Part shown: piece after piece, positions 53,959 to 64,000 of the stretch | Layout: every line of letters begins with the position of its first letter | Numbering within the stretch: position 1 is the first letter of the stretch | NCBI GenBank assembly: GCA_907165135.1 | Contig: OU015568.1 | Location: forward strand, 8,254,501 to 8,318,500 | Source: Oikopleura dioica | Taxonomy: Eukaryota; Chordata; Appendicularia; Copelata; Oikopleuridae | Length of the DNA stretch: 64,000 nucleotides | Direction: 5' to 3' | Notes under the pieces: model-generated | Databases searched by the model: none | What the model was told of the DNA's origin: nothing | What the model saw: the letters and a program-made list of their open reading frames with translations, nothing else | Made by a program: the position numbers and the translations under genes

Positions 53959-56900
53959 CTTAATTCATTTTTCCTACAGGTATCAGAAGCGTTCGTAAAG
54001 TTGCCTCCAAGAAATTTACTTTTAAAATTGTCGATAAAACGCTAGAAAGCCGCCACATAATGGTCTATTTTGAGACTCGGAATCAAGATATTTTAGAGTT
54101 AAATTGCTAATGACATAACATTACAGTAAGTTTGAGTCTCTAGCTAAGCGACTCTGCGAACAAAAAGTGCTAATACATCACGGGGCAAGACTTGATCAGG
54201 TGTTAAAAGGTCTTCTTCTATCTATTTTGGGCTGGGCGCTCTTGACGAGTTTTGGGAGCTTTTGAGTTCATTTGAAGTACCAATTCAATAACCACTTTGT
54301 AAAGCAGGATTCAACCAGCAGCTCCCCTAAGTGCATCGCAATTGCTACAATCGCCTCTTAAAAACATGGGAACCCAACATGCTATAACCAGAGCTAGGGT
54401 AGCTACGCATTTATAAAGAAAAATAGCCGTGGAGAAGCTGACTTTCAAATACTTGTTATTTTTGACTGAACGACAAGATCAAGCTTTCTCATTACGTTTC
54501 ACAACAAGAAAGAGCGCTCCTACTCTCCCCGTCCCGTCTCACTTCCCCTGTCTCTCTCTTATTCGATTACGCGCAAACCATTCCATCATTTTTTGCCCAT
54601 TCATCAAGTTCTATATTTTTCTATTCCTCTTTCTCCGAGCAGTTCAAATTCCCTCCAGAGGAGGCATTTATTGAAAAGTTCAAAGCAAATCGAAGCTGTC
54701 AAAAGCCGTGAATATTTAATCCTGAAGGTTTGGCTCTGACCTTCGAAATAGGTGTCTTTTCTCCTGAGAAAACGACGGTTTTTTTGCGTCAGAGTCTTCT
54801 GAAACCCTGATTAGCTTTGGTAGAAAAATCTGAGGAAGAAACTGGGTTGAGAGCTGAAATTTTGGCGGAGTTCCAGACCAAGATTTGGAGCAAAAAAGTA
54901 AATGCTAATGCTGGCCACAAAGAGAATCGAGCACACTTATTTGAACTTTATTTTATAACAAACAAAATACGGTTTGCGCTTCGTTTCGCCGAATTCTTTG
55001 GTCACGTGACGGTTCAACCAGGAAGAGGTCGTGAAATCAGCGGTGCTCGACGAAACCAATTCATCAAATTCGCTGATTTTTTATGAATAATAAAATGTGC
55101 TCCATTGACCATTGATGAATGAAAATGACATTCTCGGGACAAAATCCTGACCCCTATGTTTCTTATGCTTTTCTGAAAGCCGGTGATCTGGCGAGTCGAA
55201 TGGTATAAGTAAGGGGTCTTAGTCATCACAAATGACGTCATAGGTTCCCTGTTATTGGTTGAAACCGACCGGGACCTGTAACTTTTAATTTTGTATATAA
55301 AAGTATACTGATTTTAGGCTCATTTAAAAGAGCAGCTCGAGATCTATTTGCGGAGCACTTGCGGGTTGAAAAATTCCCAGGGAAGAAAATTCTAGAACCA
55401 CCTAACCACGTGCTGAAAAATTGAAAACCGGTTGGTTTGCCCAGATTTATAGATCCGCAAATAGATCTCGAGCAGCTCTTTTTAATGAGCCCAAAATCAG
55501 TATACTTTTATGTACACACTTAAAAGTTACAGGTCCCGGTCGGTTTACCCCATATGCCTCTTCAGTCACCCAGAATGACGTCATTTTCTATGACTCAGAC
55601 CCCAAAAAACATACCATTCGACTCCTCAGATCACGAGCTTTCTAATAAGCATGAGAAACCTGGGGGTTAGGATTTTGCCACGAGAATGTGATTTTACTTC
55701 ATCCATTGTCGAAAATCTAAGGAAGTTCTGGAGAGAGGTTGATAAATAATAAAAACAGAAAAATCAAAGCTGAACAGATAGCATTATCGAGGTTTTTTAA
55801 ATAATTTGTCGAAAATTATTCCCGGAAAGCGCGCGCAATCAAGTTAGCCCTAATTGAAAGCGATAAGCCGGCTAACAAAAGAAATTAGGACGAGGTTATC
55901 GCCAAATAGGCTCAACGACTTGTTTTTGCTTTTCAAGCCGCTTAGGAACCCTATTTTTCATATAAAAACTGAACTCTATCGTCTCTAAGATCCGGTTATC
56001 CTCTTAAAGAGGAGAAAATTTCAAAATTCACTGAAAATACAACTGTAGAACCGTTGTTTCTTCTAACATCCTAAGCAAACATCCTGCAAGATAAAGACAC
56101 AAGTACTTGTTACTTTTATGAGCATTTATTGGCAATAATTTTTTCGAGATTCGCCTTTGCGAGATCGACTTTGGAAGAGGTTTCGTAATAAGTAAAGATG
56201 TCGGTGTTCGGTCATTTTTGGTTCCGTGGTGTCGTACCAGGCAAACTTGATCCAGCCAACGGACATTCCGTTATCGTCTGCAGTTAGCTTCACTCAGTCG
56301 TCGGTATTCGCACACTTCAGTGCTCAAATTTTGTGCACTGCCCTCATTTCCTGGAAAAACTGAGTTAAAATACAGTATCTCTTTCTGAAAAGTAATCTCT
56401 GAAGTTAGTCTTACCTTCGTATTAGCTCGTTCGGACTATTTAAAATCCGTAGATTGACTTGTTGAAGATTTTGAGCCCTGACATCAACAAAAATTCTAGA
56501 GACAATTTGAAAAATTCGCTAAACGGACAATTCGGCATCTAGAGATTTTCTGTCCATTTTCGCCAAGTGTGTTGCTGGCAGATTTCGACAGTGTCACGAC
56601 TGTTACGATTGTTCTTACATTGTTACGAAATGCAAGTCAAATCTCGTGTATCATAATTTTACGTAAATCTTAGTCAAAAGGAGTTAAATTAAGGGGGAGG
56701 AGGACTTAACAACCGTTCATTCAGAATGACTCATTTTTCAAAAGGTTTCAAGATGATACTATTCATCGTTGATATCAAAGAAGAGCCATTCATTCACACT
56801 TTGAAACGGTAATAAATTGGAACGAAAGCGACAGAAAGCATTTTCTATTTTTTGGCAATCTGAGAAACAATTATAAGTTCAAAGTTTTTACGAGACAAAG

Positions 56901-57054
56901 AAGAAGCGGATAAAGAGCAAGTCAAATACAAAAAGAAGAAATTATACGCGATAATTCGCCATTCTTAAAATAAAAACTCCTGCCATTGGTTATTTTTTCA
57001 AGTGGGACTTTGAGAGAAAGAGACAAGCAAAAATACAAAACCTAAAAATTGACT
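53959..57054. other. Intergenic stretch
   Basis: 3.1 kb between the Polinton and the tetraspanin pair. Apart from the inverted-repeat element at ~55111-55709, I see only short motif-less ORFs and AT-rich sequence. Confidence 0.4.
55111..55709. mobile_element. Large imperfect inverted repeat (foldback/MITE-like)
   Basis: The left arm (from about CATTCTCGGGACAAAATCC) and right arm (reverse complement, to about 55709) match over ~240 bp each. Paired segments include GCTCGAGATCTATTTGCGGA with TCCGCAAATAGATCTCGAGC, AAGTATACTGATTTT with AAAATCAGTATACTT, and GACCGGGACCTGTAAC with GTTACAGGTCCCGGTC. The ~100-bp centre includes CACGTG. No ORF or clear target duplication. Probably a non-autonomous transposon. 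Confidence 0.75.
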
Positions 57055-58858
57055 ATGGAAGTTGACGAGTGCAACAATCAGATTTCAGGTAAGTCAGCAT
57101 TATTTAGTCATAAATTATTTTATTGATCTGTGTAATGAAGCAAAAACGTCGTTAACTCGGTGTTTGGTAAATGATGTTATGAATAGACAAAGGAGCCTTT
57201 TTGTCGCCTCTAGTCTTCTATGATCGCAGAAAGAGATGTTGATTTTTGGTTGTCAGGTTTGAAGAAGGACAATGAGAAAATGACCAGTGAAGGTGATGGG
57301 AAATCGCCGAGATGGCAAATCGTTTTTACGAAGATTTATACAACAGGTACGTTTAATAATTTTGTAATTTCGGTTGAAACGACCGGAAATCTTGCGGACG
57401 ATCTTGACATCATTTTTCATTAGTCGGTGTCTTTTTCGGCTTGGGCTGGATCGGACTCGGTTGGTACATGAACCACGCGGACGTAGTCGAGCACTTCAAA
57501 GACGTAGAAGATGCACTACAAGAAACAAATGAGGTCCACGATGCTGCCATCATCGATGTGGACGATTTTCAACGAGTCAGTAAATATCTTGAAGCCCTTG
57601 GAACCGTCATCGTTATTTTTTCGTACGCCGAGTTTTTGGCTCATAGTTCCTTTAAGTTTTTTAGTTGCTTGGGACACGTGATGATTTTCATCAAGAACAA
57701 AGTTGGAATGGCACTTTTCTCGGCTTATCTTTGTTGCTCGCTTTTGTTTGTTACTGTAGTCGGAATCGGTAAGACATAAGGAGGACCTCTGGTCATCAGA
57801 GCTGTTTTAGTGTTGTTACAAAACGGCGAGAAAATAATGACAAAAGTGAAGCAGGACTCGATCCGTTTCTGGAAAATGTCTGTTCATCCTTTGAGCCCGA
57901 TCGACAAATATCTCCGGCGATACGAGGCCTCCCGCGGTTGCTGTGGCTGGAACAACGCCATAGATTATTGCGACCAAAAGGCAGTCGAAGATTTGATGGA
58001 GTCGGTGATTGATGAAGGAGTCACCGAAAATATCATCAAGGTTTCTAGCTTTTAGCCCATAAAATCCTAGTTGAATTTCAGTACGATCCGAGCCTCCGAG
58101 ATGCCAAAGAAGATGGCTCGTTTTCTGACGATTATGCCGGCTATTCAGACTACAGTTATGATGAATATGCAACAAGCTATAGTTCAAATGAAACAGACTC
58201 GTTGAAAGGCAGTACTCCTGATGATTCTTCTTTGTACAGTTTCGCTGATTCTGACTCGGAAATTGTCGATTGCAACGAAAATGATTCGTACAACGGCGAT
58301 GAATCGTGTATTTGCGCGACGATTGAGCAGTTTGCCGACAGCTCAGTATCGACCGGGCTTGAAAATCTCAAGCAAACAGTTTGTGTCCACGACACTCCTC
58401 TTTGCTATCATGATTCTTACGACGATGCTTGCTTCAGTCACAAGTACATATTTAAACTGATCAAAAGGGTTTAACAATTTTTAAGTTCGTCAGAGCCCTG
58501 GCGTTCTACAGGCGATATCAGAAGAGATGTTTACCTGGTAAACGTTTGCCATGAAAATACTTGCTTTTTGAATGGGTGCGGCGATTTGATTTCCTCGGAG
58601 TTCAGGAAGAATATTCTTGGATGGCTCGTCGCGCTCATGATTGACTAGGAGTTTTGAAACAATTATTCTGACTCTTTGCGAATTTAAAAAAGCTTCAAAA
58701 CCCCCTTGAAAGTGAGCACACTCTTCTACCTCTTCGGCTTGTCAATAAGCATCAAATTGACTCGTGATTTCTGGCAGTTGTCGCAGCGGGAAGAACTAGC
58801 TAAGGTTCAACTATTGTTTATAAAGTCAAAGTTTGGAATATTTTATGAACCCGAATGA
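57055..58858 (+). CDS. Tetraspanin-like membrane protein, copy 1
   Basis: About eight exons. Three transmembrane segments (VGVFFGLGWIGLGWYM; YLEALGTVIVIFSCLG; MALFSAYLCCSLLFVTVV) precede a large extracellular loop with the tetraspanin CCG motif (GCCGWNNAIDYC) and further Cys. The loop is enlarged by a Tyr/Ser/Asp-rich stretch (SDYSYDEYATSYSS). The fourth transmembrane segment (LFYLFGLSISI) lies in a last exon (58717-58858) reached by a GC-AG intron (58624-58716); without it the frame stops near 58648. Copy 2 has an intron at the same place and phase. Tetraspanins organise membrane microdomains; the partner is unknown. Confidence 0.75.
58624..58716 (+). other. Candidate GC-AG intron in tetraspanin copy 1
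   Basis: TG|GCTCG ... GTGAG|C, phase 2. It aligns exactly in position and phase with the GC-AG intron 60590-60674 of copy 2. Confidence 0.6.
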
Positions 58859-59249
58859 AAGCAAAAGCCCGGGAAAAATTAATTCGAAGAAAGACTGTTG
58901 CAAAAAAGAATTGGAAAACTGCCCGGCGACAGATTTCTATGCGGCGTAAATTTCAAACAGGAGAAAATGTCCCGCTGAATCAATGAAGAAGCAAATCATC
59001 CAGAGCTATAATTTCTGCCAATAAATAATTTCGCTACGAAGTTTAAATAATGAAAAGAATAAAATGTCATTGTCGTCAAAAATGGATAGAACTGCTGAGT
59101 TTCGTAATTGTAAGCGAGGCTGTGTGTATTTTAAGACAATATTTGAGCCCGTTTGTAAAGCGTAAATAGTGACTAGCTTGCTGAAGGGAAAGGAAAAAAA
59201 TTACATGCGATAGTGGATAAAATAAAGAGGAGAGAGAAAAAGAAAGAAA

Positions 59250-60867
59250 ATGGCGACGGAAAATGAAATAAAGTTTCCAGGGTGGGTGAAGAGAATATTT
59301 TGCATGGGTGGAACAGAAACAGCTAAAAGCAGGAGAGACAAGATTGATAATACTGAAAATTTCATCAAGATTTTCTGCTCCGTCGGGATTGTTACTGGAT
59401 TGTTGATAATTTGGGCGGGCATTTACTGTAGCAACGCCGATGTTATTCAGGAAAGGGTTTTGCAAGAAACAAGTCTCCGCAGTTGTCTCAGAAGGAAACC
59501 TTATGAAGGAATACGACGCATTACAAGAATCGGGCAATAATCGAGATGCAGCAATAATCGACGTCGAAGATTTTAAAAAACTCAGCGTAATCTTCATCTT
59601 CGTTGGATTTATTGTATCTTTTTTCTCGTAAGAAGAAATTTTCTGGGGAGGGTATTTCAAGTCTATTTCAGTTTATTTGGGTTAACTTGTGTTTTGAATC
59701 ACGAATACATGTTTTTTCGAAAGTCACTGCTAGTTTTTTCGTTTGGATATCTTCTTTTCTTCCAGATACTTCTTGTCGCCTCGATTTTAAGTAATGAAAA
59801 ATAATCAAATTCGGAAACAATCCTTTACTTTAGCTTTTGCGGTGAATGCTAAGGACATCAACGCGAAGATAAAACAGGACTCTGTCCGTTTCTGGAGAAT
59901 GGCGACTCATCCGGCCAGTCCTTTTGACAAGTTCCTTCGTCGCTACGAAATGGACAACAACTGCTGCGGCTGGAACAACGCGATTGATTACTGCGATCAA
60001 ACGGCACTGTATTCGTTGATGGAAACTGTCATAGATCAGAAAGCCACATTGAAGGCAATCAATGTAAGGGGGTTGACTAGAAGCCTTTTTAATGATAACA
60101 ACTTTCAGTACAATGCCGATGCAGAAACAGACTACAGCTCGTCGTTTTATCCCGAGTACAGTTCGAATGTGTACTCCGTTGACTACTCGAGCTCCTCAAA
60201 CGATGCTCTAAAGTCCGCTAGCGATTACGGCTACTGCTCAGACGAAGAAGAATATGATGGCGACGAAGCCTGCATATGCAATACTGTTGAGAGCTTTGGA
60301 AGTGCCGGAAACGGCTTTTTGGACCTAAAATATTTGACCTGTATCCACAACTCTGAAGTTTGCCACTTTTCAGAAAGCATCACTTGTGCTTCGGATAATC
60401 CCGAGTAGGACAATTTTAATCGAAATCGAATTTGATCATCCCTTTTAGAGAGGAGGAGTATCAGCCCTGGAGAACAACTGCTTTTCCTCAGAATATTTCT
60501 ATCAGTGAAGTTTGTGGCGCCGAAACATGCTTTATCAACGGCTGTGGTGATATTTTCTCGGACGACTTTTGGAAATACGGATTTACCAGGCCTGGTTCAA
60601 TTGAAGTTATTTACAAATAGCCCAGCTTTTTTCCACGATTGTTAAGAATTGTGTATTTTGAACCAAGTTTTTAGCATGCTCTTGGTTGCATTTGGAAGTA
60701 GTGCTTTCTTCACATTGGGTTTTTTCAAGACAATCCAGTTTACGATTCTCGTATGGAATAAAACAAAAATATCTCTTACAGAAAGTAATAGATTTTTGAG
60801 ACCTTTCTCCGATCTTTTCTCCGTAAAAAAAACAAGCACTAAAGCGGAACTTGAACCTCTTAATTGA
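59250..60867 (+). CDS. Tetraspanin-like membrane protein, copy 2
   Basis: Tandem paralogue of copy 1: same order of transmembrane segments (SVGIVTGLLIIWAGIYC; VIFIFVGFIVSFFS; VFSFGYLLFFQILLVAS), NCCGWNNAIDYCDQ loop motif, and an acidic/Tyr-rich loop insert (YSSSFYPEYSSNVYSV). The last exon (60675-60867) with the fourth segment (LLVAFGSSAFFTLGFF) is joined by a GC-AG intron (60590-60674). Near 59455-59492 the frame changes. Alignment to copy 1 asks for removal of ~37-40 nt there, which fits a tiny GG-AG intron or a lesion. A polyadenylation signal lies near 60959. Confidence 0.75.
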
Positions 60868-61108
60868 TTAAAACTCTTCGTTCATTTTCACTCCTGACGA
60901 TCACGTTTTCCTGACTGCATAAATTGAACAAAATACTGCTTTATCTTTTATGAACGAAAATAAAGACTGTTGTTTTCTGTGAAGGCTACCGCTTTGACCT
61001 CTGTAATTCTAGACTCCCATGAGTCATGGCCCATGACCTTGATTCTTTGTTGCGCAAATAATTCGGGCATCGAAAGAGCTCGCATAAAGAAGTCATCATT
61101 TTCACAAA

Positions 61109-63098
61109 ATGGAAATTCTGTCAAAACTGCATACGATGATCCCGTATGAATTCCTGGTCGAAAGAGATAAATTGGCCGAATATTTAGAGACAGCTAAAGA
61201 ATATTTCAATGAAAGCAATAAAGAATCGACAGTTCGAAAGGCCTTTCTGGCGATTTCAGCGATCGTGACAGTGAAAACGACTTATTCGCTGCTGAAAATG
61301 ACAATATTCAATCCAATTCCAGCACATGATTATCCAAAAAGCAGAGACGAAAATGCAAAAGTCATGAGAAAAGCCATGCAAAATGGAACTTTACCGAAAG
61401 TTTATCGCGCGAATATTTTTCCCGGGTCAACACTAAGGAATCGAGTTTTTCCTTGATTTCTCGATAAATATTAGTTAAGAAAAAACTTAGCCAAGCAACA
61501 CGTTTGTCATCACAGATTTCGACCTAATGAAGGAGGCATTCTCTCGCCGGGAAATGTCGCATCGCGAAAATGGGGAAAATGTGAAAAAGGAATATCAAAA
61601 CATTGTTAAAAGAATAAAAATTGATCGAATTGCTGCGAGTATTCTTGGAGAAGATGACAAGATCTTTAAAAATGGCCCGGGTTTTTTCATGGGATTTGCT
61701 TCGGGGCCATTTGATGACTTTCATCGATCCGGCAGAACTGATTGGCATTCTACATTGAAGGTATTTTTCATAAAGAGATTCAACCACTTTTTTGTCTCTT
61801 TTAGAAACTTGTTGGGAAGAATCGTGTGGCCGAAGTCGTCAAAGAAAATTCTCAAAAGCTTGTTCAAAGACTCTTAGAAAAAGGAAATACGAAAGAGGGA
61901 ATCGACCCTAAAATAATTCTCATCAATACGGTATTGACAACAACAACGAGCTTTTCTTTCGGGAAGAATTACGAAGATGATGATCCAGAATTTCTCCAAG
62001 TGCGTGATTGGATTGACGAATATATCGATGGATTTCTTTACCTTGCTTTGAAATATACAACTCTTGATCTGTTCCCATCTTGGTTCGGCCAGTCTGATTT
62101 CTATTTCAATCTTTGGGCGAAATCGCCACTTCAAAAGCTCTACAAGGCAATGCCACACTTCATGACCTATATTTTCGAGCAGGTCAAAGAGGCGAGGAAG
62201 GGACTCGACAAAGAAAATCCCCGGCATTTTCTTGATATGCTCATAATACGAGCTGACGAAGAGCCTCGCTGGGGATACTTTCAGCTTGCAGCCACAATTA
62301 TCAACATTTACGCTGCTACGGGGGACACCCTTAGGTATAGGGCTCAGCAATCTATAGCGTCCGATTGACCTCCATTTTAGCAACACAATGCTTTGGTTGC
62401 TGATGACTCTCGCAGATAATCCAGAAATCCAAGAAAAGATGCATGAAGAAATCAAAGAAGCGCGAATGAAGGATCCTTATTTAAACCCTGCTGACATTCC
62501 ATACACACGATCGGTTCTTTTAGAAAACCAGCGAAGAAACCCAATCACTGACTCGCTTGCTCATATGGTCTCGGAAGAAACCGTCGTTCAAGGGGTCGTT
62601 TTTCCCAAAAACTCGACAGTCATTGGTTTGCAATTATCAGTATTCTTAGATTATAGATTCATTTAAGGTTCACTCACGTCGATTATGTTGAATCCAAAGT
62701 ATTTTCCAGAGTCTGAAAAATTTATTCCTGATCGTCAGAGTTAAAATTTCATGGCTTTAATTACATTTCATTAAATCAAATAGGACTATTTTTATAGAAA
62801 ATTATGAACTCTGCAAAAAGCTTCCTCAAAAACGGAAAATACCGGCCAGATCAAAAAGTCTGCCCATTCGGAGTTGGCCTTCGCGACTGCATTGGTAAAT
62901 CGCTCGCACTCGAAAAGTACATCGGCTTTGCGACAGAAATTGTGGAAAATATTAAAATAACCAGGTTTATAAATTAAAATATTCGGATATTCATTTTATT
63001 AACTAACATTCAGAATTGCTGGTGATCACTCGCTTGCTGCTCATGATATTTTGCACATCCCGAAATCTGATATTCGACTTCGATTTCAGCCGCGATAA
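61109..63098 (+). CDS. Cytochrome P450 monooxygenase
   Basis: Seven exons: 61109-61444, 61491-61760, 61805-62334, 62381-62625, 62668-62737, 62822-62964 and 63014-63098. Landmarks are a hydrophobic N-terminal segment, TFVITDFDLMKEAF, the I-helix INIYAATGDT, the K-helix ExxR (ENQRR), FIPDR and the haem loop FGVGLRDCIGKS with its Cys ligand. Five introns are GT-AG; the one at 62738-62821 reads as GA-AG and restores FIPDRHFLKNGKY. The sequence resembles CYP2-clan enzymes, bound to the ER membrane by the N-terminus and oxidising lipophilic substrates. The substrate is unknown. The proline-rich hinge after the membrane anchor is weak. Confidence 0.85.
62738..62821 (+). other. Candidate GA-AG intron in the P450 gene
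   Basis: CA|GAGTTAAAA ... GCAAAAAG|C, phase 2. It joins FIPDR to FLKNGKY as expected for the P450 segment before the haem loop; GT donors nearby give the wrong frame or a stop. Confidence 0.6.
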
Positions 63099-63362
63099 AG
63101 TAACATTTAATCATTGCTCATTCTTTCTGCTGAATACTCTCATCATTAAAATATCATGAAAGTAAATAATAAAAACTAATTTGCTGATAAATCGGTAATA
63201 GATTCGTTATTGAAAGACTGATGGGGTTAACACGGGTCGGGTCAGCAAGGGTCGTGGGTAAAACAACTATGGTGGTCAGACCACCCTTTGAGTTAATAAA
63301 AGGACAAAGAAATAGCCTGCCTATATAATCCGACTACTGACTCGGATCAAGCAATCTAAAAG

Positions 63363-64000
63363 ATGGCGAGAACCGTTATAATTACTGGGAGCTCTTGTGG
63401 AATCGGTGCAGCAGCAGCTCGACTTTTCGCCCAAAAAGGATACAACGTGGTCATTCATGGAAGAAACAAAGAGAAATTGAAACAAGTTCATGACGAGCTG
63501 AAAGAGATTGGACCGGGGGGAGTTCATGTGGTCGAGTTGGAGCTTTCAAATATATCTGGTAATTCTGATACATTTGGAGGTCCATACCAGTAGTATTAGA
63601 AATTCCGCGATTGGTAAAAGAAACAGTCGAAATCTTTGGCGGAATCGACGTTCTTGTCAACAATGCTGCCCTCCTCACTCAAGGAAACATCGACCAAGTA
63701 ACGGAGGAAGAAACGGACAATGTTTTTGCCGTCAATGTCAAAGCCAGGATCGCTATTTTTTCTCAGCAGAGCAATCACTCTTCGCTCAATTTTTGATAGA
63801 AAAAATAGATCCCTCGACTAAGCCCCAATGTTTCTGATTAAAGAAGCTCTTCCTTTTATCAAAAAAGCCAAAGGAGCTATTGTCAATGTCTCTTCTGTCG
63901 CCGGCATGCGTCCGACAAACAGTATAATTCTCGCCGGTTAAGACAAAGTTTTAAAATCATAAATAAGATAGTTTGATTTATGCAATGACGAAGGCGGCTC
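63363..64000 (+). CDS. Short-chain dehydrogenase/reductase, 5' part (runs off the window)
   Basis: The N-terminus has the classical SDR NAD(P)-binding motif TGSSCGIG and GRNKEKL, then NNAA (VLVNNAALLTQG), NVSSVAG and the start of the catalytic YxxxK (YAMTK) at the very end of the window. The first intron (63560-63591) is GT-AG. The second junction (NVKA to PMFLIKEA, ~63749-63820) has no GT donor in phase and fits a GG-AG border, uncertain. The active-site Ser and Tyr-x3-Lys are present, so it is probably an active oxidoreductase of unknown substrate. The 3' end is missing. Confidence 0.8.

Noticed and set aside
20882-62336. Recurring GGACACCCTTA-like motif (20886, 21654, 53953, 62323) as a possible transposon end
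   Set aside because: The copy near 62323 is the P450 I-helix codons (GDT), the one near 14265 is in the ZNFX1 zinc finger, and 53953 is the Polinton target duplication. The rest share too little context.
62330-62381. Frame break in the P450 I-helix
   Set aside because: A normal GT-AG intron (AG|GTATAG...TTTTAG|C) restores GDTLSNTMLW.

Overview
The window looks like nuclear DNA of a small-genome animal. Genes are dense, have introns mostly of 37-100 bp, and encode typical metazoan families: an ER thioredoxin, M14 carboxypeptidases, a ZNFX1-type helicase, a Rho GTPase, tetraspanins, a cytochrome P450 and an SDR. Several introns can only be read with GA-AG or GC-AG borders. GA-AG introns are known from the appendicularian tunicate Oikopleura, so a larvacean-like source is my best inference; I could not test it.

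Layout. 0.3-2.4 kb: a protein kinase fused to a papain-like domain. 2.6-3.4 kb: an ER thioredoxin with an HDEL tail. 3.6-5.1 kb: carboxypeptidase A copy 1. 5.8-14.5 kb: a ZNFX1-like gene whose first exon is split by a 915-bp foldback element; an inverted copy of that element lies just past its 3' end. 15.3-20.1 kb: carboxypeptidase copy 2, broken by a very recent LTR element with identical 204-bp LTRs that carries gag-protease only. 20.6-22.4 kb: a Rho-family GTPase. 22.4-28.65 kb: no gene seen.

28,661-53,952 is a complete-looking 25.3-kb Polinton/Maverick element, with 122-bp terminal inverted repeats and a 6-bp target duplication (GACACC). It carries protein-primed DNA polymerase B, an rve integrase, a packaging ATPase, an adenain-like protease, a double-jelly-roll-like major capsid protein and a probable minor capsid protein. 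Accessory genes include a RING-finger protein, an acidic protein with a SUMO-interaction-like motif, several single-span membrane proteins, a three-member paralogue array and a pair of diverged paralogues. The putative minor capsid, basic and protease genes are chained by ATGA stop/start overlaps. The ATPase and integrase genes overlap by 476 bp in different frames. This virus-like element is the most interesting system here.

53.96-57.05 kb is non-coding apart from a ~600-bp inverted-repeat element. 57-60.9 kb: two tandem tetraspanin paralogues. 61.1-63.1 kb: a cytochrome P450. 63.36 kb to the end: the 5' part of a short-chain dehydrogenase. Exon models were built by eye from reading frame, splice signals and paralogue alignment, so individual junctions are approximate. 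At least five coding regions carry single-base frame breaks at homopolymers, which may be assembly errors or real lesions.
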